64,000 nucleotides of DNA, from NCBI RefSeq assembly GCF_002135355.1, contig NZ_NEGE01000008.1:95984-159983 (forward strand). The letters run 5' to 3'. Below, piece by piece: positions 59,553 through 64,000 of this stretch (positions within the stretch are counted from its first letter, which is position 1; each line of letters starts with the position of its first letter). The notes under the pieces are model-generated. The model saw only the letters and a program-made list of their open reading frames with translations. It did no database searches and was not told the origin of the DNA. Source of the DNA: Acinetobacter sp. ANC 4169. GTDB taxonomy: Bacteria; Pseudomonadota; Gammaproteobacteria; Pseudomonadales; Moraxellaceae. The translations under genes and the position numbers were made by a program.

Positions 59553-61433
59553 ATGGAAAACTCTCTTTTTATACCTCAACCTGGTTTTCGTTTTTATTTT
59601 AAAGCACATCCCGACTATATTTTTGAAATCGGATCTATAACCTATAATGCTATTCGGTATGCTGCTATAGCTGGTGGAAAGTCATTTTCAATAACACCCA
59701 ACGAATTCGAAAGTCGCTATAAATTAGGTGAAATTTTATGTGTATTTGCACCTGAGAAACTCATAATCAACCCAAAATACAGTTTAGAACTTCATCGCAA
59801 AGAGCGCTATGTTGTCAATGCATTACAACTATTGGAGCACCCTACAAGTATTAATCTGCTTTCCGAATTAATCCCCCAAATAGCTTCCGATATTAATGAC
59901 CTTAACCCACCTTCGTGCCGTACTGTGGCAAGATGGATTAATAAATATAAAAGTTCTTCTCAGAATAAACTGTGCTTGCAAAATAAATATTCAGGTAATC
60001 GCAGTTTACGATTCTCTCCTGAAATTTATCAAATTCTAAATCAAGCAATTAATGAAGTCTATTTAAAGCCTGAATACAGAAGTGGTAAAGACGTACAAGC
60101 CTATATGCTTGGTCGATTCATGGAACAAGGCATCCCATTAGAACAGTTACCAACACTTCGTAGTATCCAGCGACATATCAAAAAATTGGATCCTTATATT
60201 GAATTTAAAATGAAAAAAGGGTCCCGAATAGCGAAGAAAAAATTTCAAGCTGCTGGCAAAAGTATCATTAGTCGATTCGCTCTTTATATGGTCGAAATTG
60301 ATACACACTATTTAGATCTAATCGTGATTGATCCGAAGACGAAACTTGCCTTAGGTCGACCATTTCTCGCATGTGCAATTGACATCTACTCTAGAGCCAT
60401 TGTTGGCACTTATATCAATATGTACCCCCCTAGTGCTGCAACTACATTAGAAGTTATCAAAGACATGATTACTCGACCAAACCAAAAGTTACCAGGAGGA
60501 ATCCCAAGTATCGTCATTCCAGATAATGGTGTGGAGTTTAAAAACAATGCTCTCGAACGAGTGTGTGAACAGCTGAAAATTACTTTGACTCCTTCACAAG
60601 TAGGTACACCTAATAACAAACCTCATATTGAACGTTTTTTTAGTACGCTCACACATGGGATTATACAAAAACTACCGGGAACAACTTTTTCTAATCCAAC
60701 GAATAGAGGTGAATACAATTCAAGTAAAATTGCACAATTAACTTTAGAACAATTAAAACAATATATAGATACGTGGATTCATCAGGTTTATCACCGATCT
60801 ATCCATCACACGACAGGGCGTTCACCTATCATCATGTGGCAAGATGCCATTGAAGATATACGACCGAGTTTTCTTACAGATATAGATGCAAAAATTTTAT
60901 GCCGTAGGCCTATTGAAAGAAGCATTAATCACGGTCAAGTACGTGTAGACGGTATTAGTTATTTTTCACATGCTCTAACTACACTACAAGCTAAAGGCAT
61001 AAAAAAAGTTACCGTGCTTATAGATGATTTAAATTTAAATGAAGTTTTTATCATTGATCCCAACAATAAAGATGTAATCATTCAAGCAGATTCAACCAAT
61101 CAAGACTATACATTTGGATTAACACGAGTAACCCATCTTGAAGTTCAAAAACTAAAGAAAATCCAATCTCGATCTGATAAACAAAAAATTGGTTCGATGT
61201 CCGATTTATATTATCTGTATAAACTTATGCATGAGATTCAAACTAATCTTGTGAGACGCAAGCCAAGATTGAAACCACTTACTCTTGAGCTTCCCAAGCA
61301 GCTACAGAGGATCGAAGAACAACTATTCTCAAAAGACAAGGATATTGCTGAACAAGCTGTTTCCACAATAAATATACCTACACCAATTAATCAATTTGGT
61401 TCATTGGAGGTTTTTAAACATGGAAAAATTTGA
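59553..61433 (+). CDS. tnsB: TnsB-like DDE transposase
   Basis: 626 aa. N-terminal DNA-binding domains, then an rve-type catalytic core with Asp250 (VEIDTHYLDLI), Asp324 (IPDNGVEFK) and Glu360 (GTPNNKPHIERFF). It binds the end repeats and joins 3' ends to the target. The last 14 bases overlap tnsC. Intact, usual size is about 700. Confidence 0.93.
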   Translation: MENSLFIPQPGFRFYFKAHPDYIFEIGSITYNAIRYAAIAGGKSFSITPNEFESRYKLGEILCVFAPEKLIINPKYSLELHRKERYVVNALQLLEHPTSINLLSELIPQIASDINDLNPPSCRTVARWINKYKSSSQNKLCLQNKYSGNRSLRFSPEIYQILNQAINEVYLKPEYRSGKDVQAYMLGRFMEQGIPLEQLPTLRSIQRHIKKLDPYIEFKMKKGSRIAKKKFQAAGKSIISRFALYMVEIDTHYLDLIVIDPKTKLALGRPFLACAIDIYSRAIVGTYINMYPPSAATTLEVIKDMITRPNQKLPGGIPSIVIPDNGVEFKNNALERVCEQLKITLTPSQVGTPNNKPHIERFFSTLTHGIIQKLPGTTFSNPTNRGEYNSSKIAQLTLEQLKQYIDTWIHQVYHRSIHHTTGRSPIIMWQDAIEDIRPSFLTDIDAKILCRRPIERSINHGQVRVDGISYFSHALTTLQAKGIKKVTVLIDDLNLNEVFIIDPNNKDVIIQADSTNQDYTFGLTRVTHLEVQKLKKIQSRSDKQKIGSMSDLYYLYKLMHEIQTNLVRRKPRLKPLTLELPKQLQRIEEQLFSKDKDIAEQAVSTINIPTPINQFGSLEVFKHGKI

Positions 61434-62364
61434 GAATCGTTTTGAACAAATTCGATCTATTAACAATATTGTTATTACTTCTAATGAATTCATGACCGCT
61501 TTCACAGGTATACAAGATTGTGTAAAAAGAAGTATCTCATTTAGTGAACCTGTTGGAAGTATGCTTCTTGCTGAAGGAGGTCTTGGAAAAACTACGCTCT
61601 GTAAAACGATCTTGAGTCTGATGCCTCATACAGAAAAAATTGAGAAGGATCATAAGAAAAACATCATCCCTGTATGCTATGTAGAAGTACCATCGCCGGC
61701 CACAGTTAAATCATTAGCAATAACGATGCTCAAAGAGCTTGGTGATCCTACTTATGAAAATGGATATGGCACTACTGAATACTTAACTAGCAGGCTTATT
61801 TATTTACTCGCACAATGCGAAACAAAGCTTATATTCTTAGATGAATTCCACCATTTATTTGAGCGTAAACCGACATCTACAAGAATGAATCGGACTACAG
61901 GAAATTGGCTTAAAACCCTAGTAAACCGAACAGGGATTAGTTTTTGTTTAGTTGGTTTACCTGAGTTTGTCCCACTACTTCAAGTTGATAGCCAGATTGC
62001 ACGTAGATTCCCATTCATCTACTACCTAAATCCATTAACTGTTGATCCTTCAAATGGCGGGAGCATGTTTGCATTTCTCGCTGAAGTTTCAAGAACGCTC
62101 AATAAGCAAAATATCACTTTCTCACCAGCACTAGATAGCCAACTCGTAGGCATGCAAATTCAATTAGCTACGAAAGGCTATCACTCATATGTAATGAGCC
62201 TCATCAGGGAAAGTATCGCACATGCTTTAAATGATAACAGACAAGTCATAACTCCCCATGACTTCAGTTATGCATGGAAGTTAGGCATTACGCTATACAT
62301 CAGCAAGCAAAATAAAAATCCATTCGAAATGAACATTTCACAAATCATTTCATTAATGAATTAG
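61420..62364 (+). CDS. tnsC: TnsC-like AAA+ ATPase
   Basis: 314 aa from ATG 61420, preceded by GGAGG; the open frame starts earlier without support. Walker A AEGGLGKTT (51-59), Walker B LIFLDEFHH (137-145). It links target choice to the transposase and mediates target immunity. Shorter than Tn7 TnsC (555), closer to TniB. Confidence 0.9.
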   Translation: MEKFENRFEQIRSINNIVITSNEFMTAFTGIQDCVKRSISFSEPVGSMLLAEGGLGKTTLCKTILSLMPHTEKIEKDHKKNIIPVCYVEVPSPATVKSLAITMLKELGDPTYENGYGTTEYLTSRLIYLLAQCETKLIFLDEFHHLFERKPTSTRMNRTTGNWLKTLVNRTGISFCLVGLPEFVPLLQVDSQIARRFPFIYYLNPLTVDPSNGGSMFAFLAEVSRTLNKQNITFSPALDSQLVGMQIQLATKGYHSYVMSLIRESIAHALNDNRQVITPHDFSYAWKLGITLYISKQNKNPFEMNISQIISLMN

Positions 62365-62372
62365 ACATAATT

Positions 62373-63887
62373 ATGCAAAATACTCTTTTAATACAAGCTA
62401 TCCCTTATGAGGATGAGTCTGCGTTAAGTTTCTTATTAAGAACAGCGGAGCTTAATGCACACAGTTCAATTTTTAATTTGATCGGTAAAGAAAAATACAA
62501 ATCCATCATCCGTCAATCTTTAAATTATCATATTTCTGATATGACTCGCTTCACCTTAGTCTTAAAAGCATTGAATCTTGATAGTTCTTATAAATTTCTA
62601 GCTTTTGAAAGATCGAAGCCCACCTATAGATCTCCAATAATTATTGGAACAATTGAAGTTCCTCATGAATTAGTAGAAATTGAACTTTTACGCTACTGCC
62701 CTATCTGTCTTTCTGAAAAAGCTTACCTTAGAAAATTATGGACACTCAAACCAGTACACGCATGCCCAATACACTCTTGCTTGTTAATTTATTCTTGTCC
62801 TAACTGTAAGAATCTTCTTACTCCTAAAACAGGAGTTCGAAATTGTTCGAGCTGTGGTTTTAAATTAGATAAAGCACCCATAAAGGAAGCAAAATCAATG
62901 GAAAGTATCTATTGGTTTATTGATATTCTTAATCATAGTTCAAAGGAGCTGTTTAAAGAGTTTGCATCATGTTGGAAAGCTTTTAATGATTTTTTAAAAT
63001 CTGACAGATCCAACACAAATGAAAATATTTTTTCTAAAGTATATGAATATTTTTCTGCCCCTGAAATTTCAGCATTAAAATTAAGTGATACTATCAATAG
63101 TAAAAGTGAGTATTCTCACCCGCGGATTCAATTATTACCTTTTCTAAAGCAGGAAAGATTTTTCAAGAAACATATTGAAATCACTGAAAAAAATTCATCA
63201 GAGTATAAAATTACTCAAAATAGTATTTCTAGAGAACTTAGAAATTATGAAATAAAACTAATCTTAAATATTTCTCGCTTTGAGCTTGAGAAATTGATAG
63301 ATAATGACTATTTAAACCTTGGCGAGAAAGAACTCTATAAAGGAAATATTGCTAGCATAGACGTGGAACGCTTTCTAATTGGTGCATATCCTCAGCCTAA
63401 ATCTGTATTAGTCACCAGCATCGAAGCACCCGCAGACAATGATAATATTCAATTAAAAGATGTTGCTAAGGTTTTAGACATCAATTATGAAACTGCTAGA
63501 AAACTAGCAAAAACTGGATGGTTCAACTTAGAGAATACATCTGAAAAGCCTCAGACGCTAAAAAAATATTCAAAAGAAAAGGTTAATAGATTCAAAGATA
63601 AATACATACTCGTTAGTCAATTAGCAACACAGCTTGAGGTATCTCCAACTAATCTAGTGGAAAAATTAGGGGCTTTAGGTATTGCTCCTACTAATGGCCC
63701 ACATATAGATTCAACTGCAATCAATATTTTTTTAAAGACTGATGTCCAAGATATAAAGCCAGATAATTTAAGCATGATTAAGGGCTATCCAACTCGTTCT
63801 GGAAGGCACAAAAATGCCTTAAAAGATGTATCCCAGACTGATCCTAGCCAAAATAATGGACATGTAGTCCCTCTAAAGATAACGTAA
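62373..63887 (+). CDS. tnsD: TnsD/TniQ-family target selector
   Basis: 504 aa, close to Tn7 TnsD (508) and longer than simple TniQ. Zinc-binding cysteines and His: C109/C112 (CPICL), C131-H134-C136, C142/C145 and C158/C161. The C-terminal half has HTH-like repeats (LKDVAKVLDINYETARKLA; LVSQLATQLEVSPTNLV) for sequence-specific binding. It would recognise the chromosomal target, by proximity perhaps the end of nrdB; this is inference. Confidence 0.85.
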   Translation: MQNTLLIQAIPYEDESALSFLLRTAELNAHSSIFNLIGKEKYKSIIRQSLNYHISDMTRFTLVLKALNLDSSYKFLAFERSKPTYRSPIIIGTIEVPHELVEIELLRYCPICLSEKAYLRKLWTLKPVHACPIHSCLLIYSCPNCKNLLTPKTGVRNCSSCGFKLDKAPIKEAKSMESIYWFIDILNHSSKELFKEFASCWKAFNDFLKSDRSNTNENIFSKVYEYFSAPEISALKLSDTINSKSEYSHPRIQLLPFLKQERFFKKHIEITEKNSSEYKITQNSISRELRNYEIKLILNISRFELEKLIDNDYLNLGEKELYKGNIASIDVERFLIGAYPQPKSVLVTSIEAPADNDNIQLKDVAKVLDINYETARKLAKTGWFNLENTSEKPQTLKKYSKEKVNRFKDKYILVSQLATQLEVSPTNLVEKLGALGIAPTNGPHIDSTAINIFLKTDVQDIKPDNLSMIKGYPTRSGRHKNALKDVSQTDPSQNNGHVVPLKIT

Positions 63888-63909
63888 CGTTAACTTTGGA
63901 GATGTAAAA

Positions 63910-64000
63910 ATGGCTAAACGCTTTAGTCCAGAATTTAAACAGCAAGCAATTGATTATGCACTTTCAAACTCACACGAGTCTGTAGCTGCAATCGCCCAGA
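63910..64000 (+). CDS. IS3-type orfA, 3' end off window
   Basis: ATG 63910, GGAG upstream. Translation MAKRFSPEFKQQAIDYALS, then SHESVAAIAQ, is the N-terminal HTH of IS3-family OrfA. Only 30 codons are visible. It starts 22 bp after the tniQ stop, so an IS may sit against or inside the end of tniQ. Confidence 0.7.
   Translation, partial: MAKRFSPEFKQQAIDYALSNSHESVAAIAQ

Larger units (their letters stand above)
51434..64000. mobile_element. Tn7-like transposon (right part beyond window)
   Basis: A complete tnsA-tnsB-tnsC-tnsD/tniQ operon (58847-63887) and TnsB-like end repeats beside nrdB define the element. About 7 kb of cargo lies between the nrdB-proximal end and tnsA. The operon reads away from nrdB, the same polarity as Tn7 genes relative to glmS. 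The interior is AT-rich against the nrd genes. The far end and the target duplication are not visible, so the right limit is the window edge. The left coordinate assumes the TGT at 51434 is the terminus. Confidence 0.7.

Noticed and set aside
51434..64000. CRISPR-associated transposon
   Set aside because: No cas gene or array seen; the TniQ is TnsD-length.

Overview
The window looks like an Acinetobacter chromosome. It carries the bfmRS two-component pair, a full nuoA-N operon with fused nuoCD, class Ia nrdA/nrdB, a tmRNA, and several small families I associate with this genus. All calls come from reading the sequence; no database search or folding program was run.

Layout. (1) 1-6.2 kb: an AT-rich integrative element seated at the 3' end of ssrA (tmRNA). 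It holds a P4-type tyrosine integrase, an inovirus Gp2/YagK-YfjJ-like replication protein, an 865-aa protein of unknown function and a small double-CxxC protein. Its far end is probably outside the window. (2) 6.2-27.8 kb: core chromosome with ssrA, glpK, emrAB-type efflux genes, a YigI-like thioesterase, hemB, thiO-like, a TIGR01777 epimerase, a LysE exporter, a D-cysteine desulfhydrase relative, an HI0933-type flavoprotein, a CmpX-like channel, the divergent fpr/finR-like pair, two cold-shock-domain genes and upp. A three-hairpin transcription unit at 15.8-15.98 kb looks like an uncatalogued small RNA. Two Shine-Dalgarno-backed small proteins lie at 19.8-20.3 kb. (3) 27.8-42.8 kb: nuoN to nuoA on the minus strand, respiratory complex I. 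(4) 43.4-51.4 kb: a small conserved gene, bfmS/bfmR, then nrdA, a MITE-like repeat, a 43-aa membrane peptide gene and nrdB. A perfect DnaA box lies upstream of nrdA. (5) 51.4-64 kb: a Tn7-like transposon starting about 26 bp after the nrdB stop. Its nrdB-proximal end has tandem 21-22 bp repeats like TnsB sites. Cargo follows: a 1639-aa Mrr-type nuclease fused to a NACHT STAND ATPase with its own XRE regulator, an OrfA-like HTH protein, a 280-aa unknown and an 88-aa DNA-binding protein. Then comes a compact tnsA-tnsB-tnsC-tnsD/tniQ operon. The right edge cuts an IS3-type orfA, so the far transposon end is not visible.

How it works together. The core part serves respiration, deoxynucleotide supply, envelope stress signalling, efflux and haem synthesis. 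The two accessory parts are both mobile. The most interesting hypothesis is that the TnsD-like protein recognises the end of nrdB, as Tn7 TnsD recognises glmS, and so delivers a NACHT-nuclease defence candidate to a safe site.
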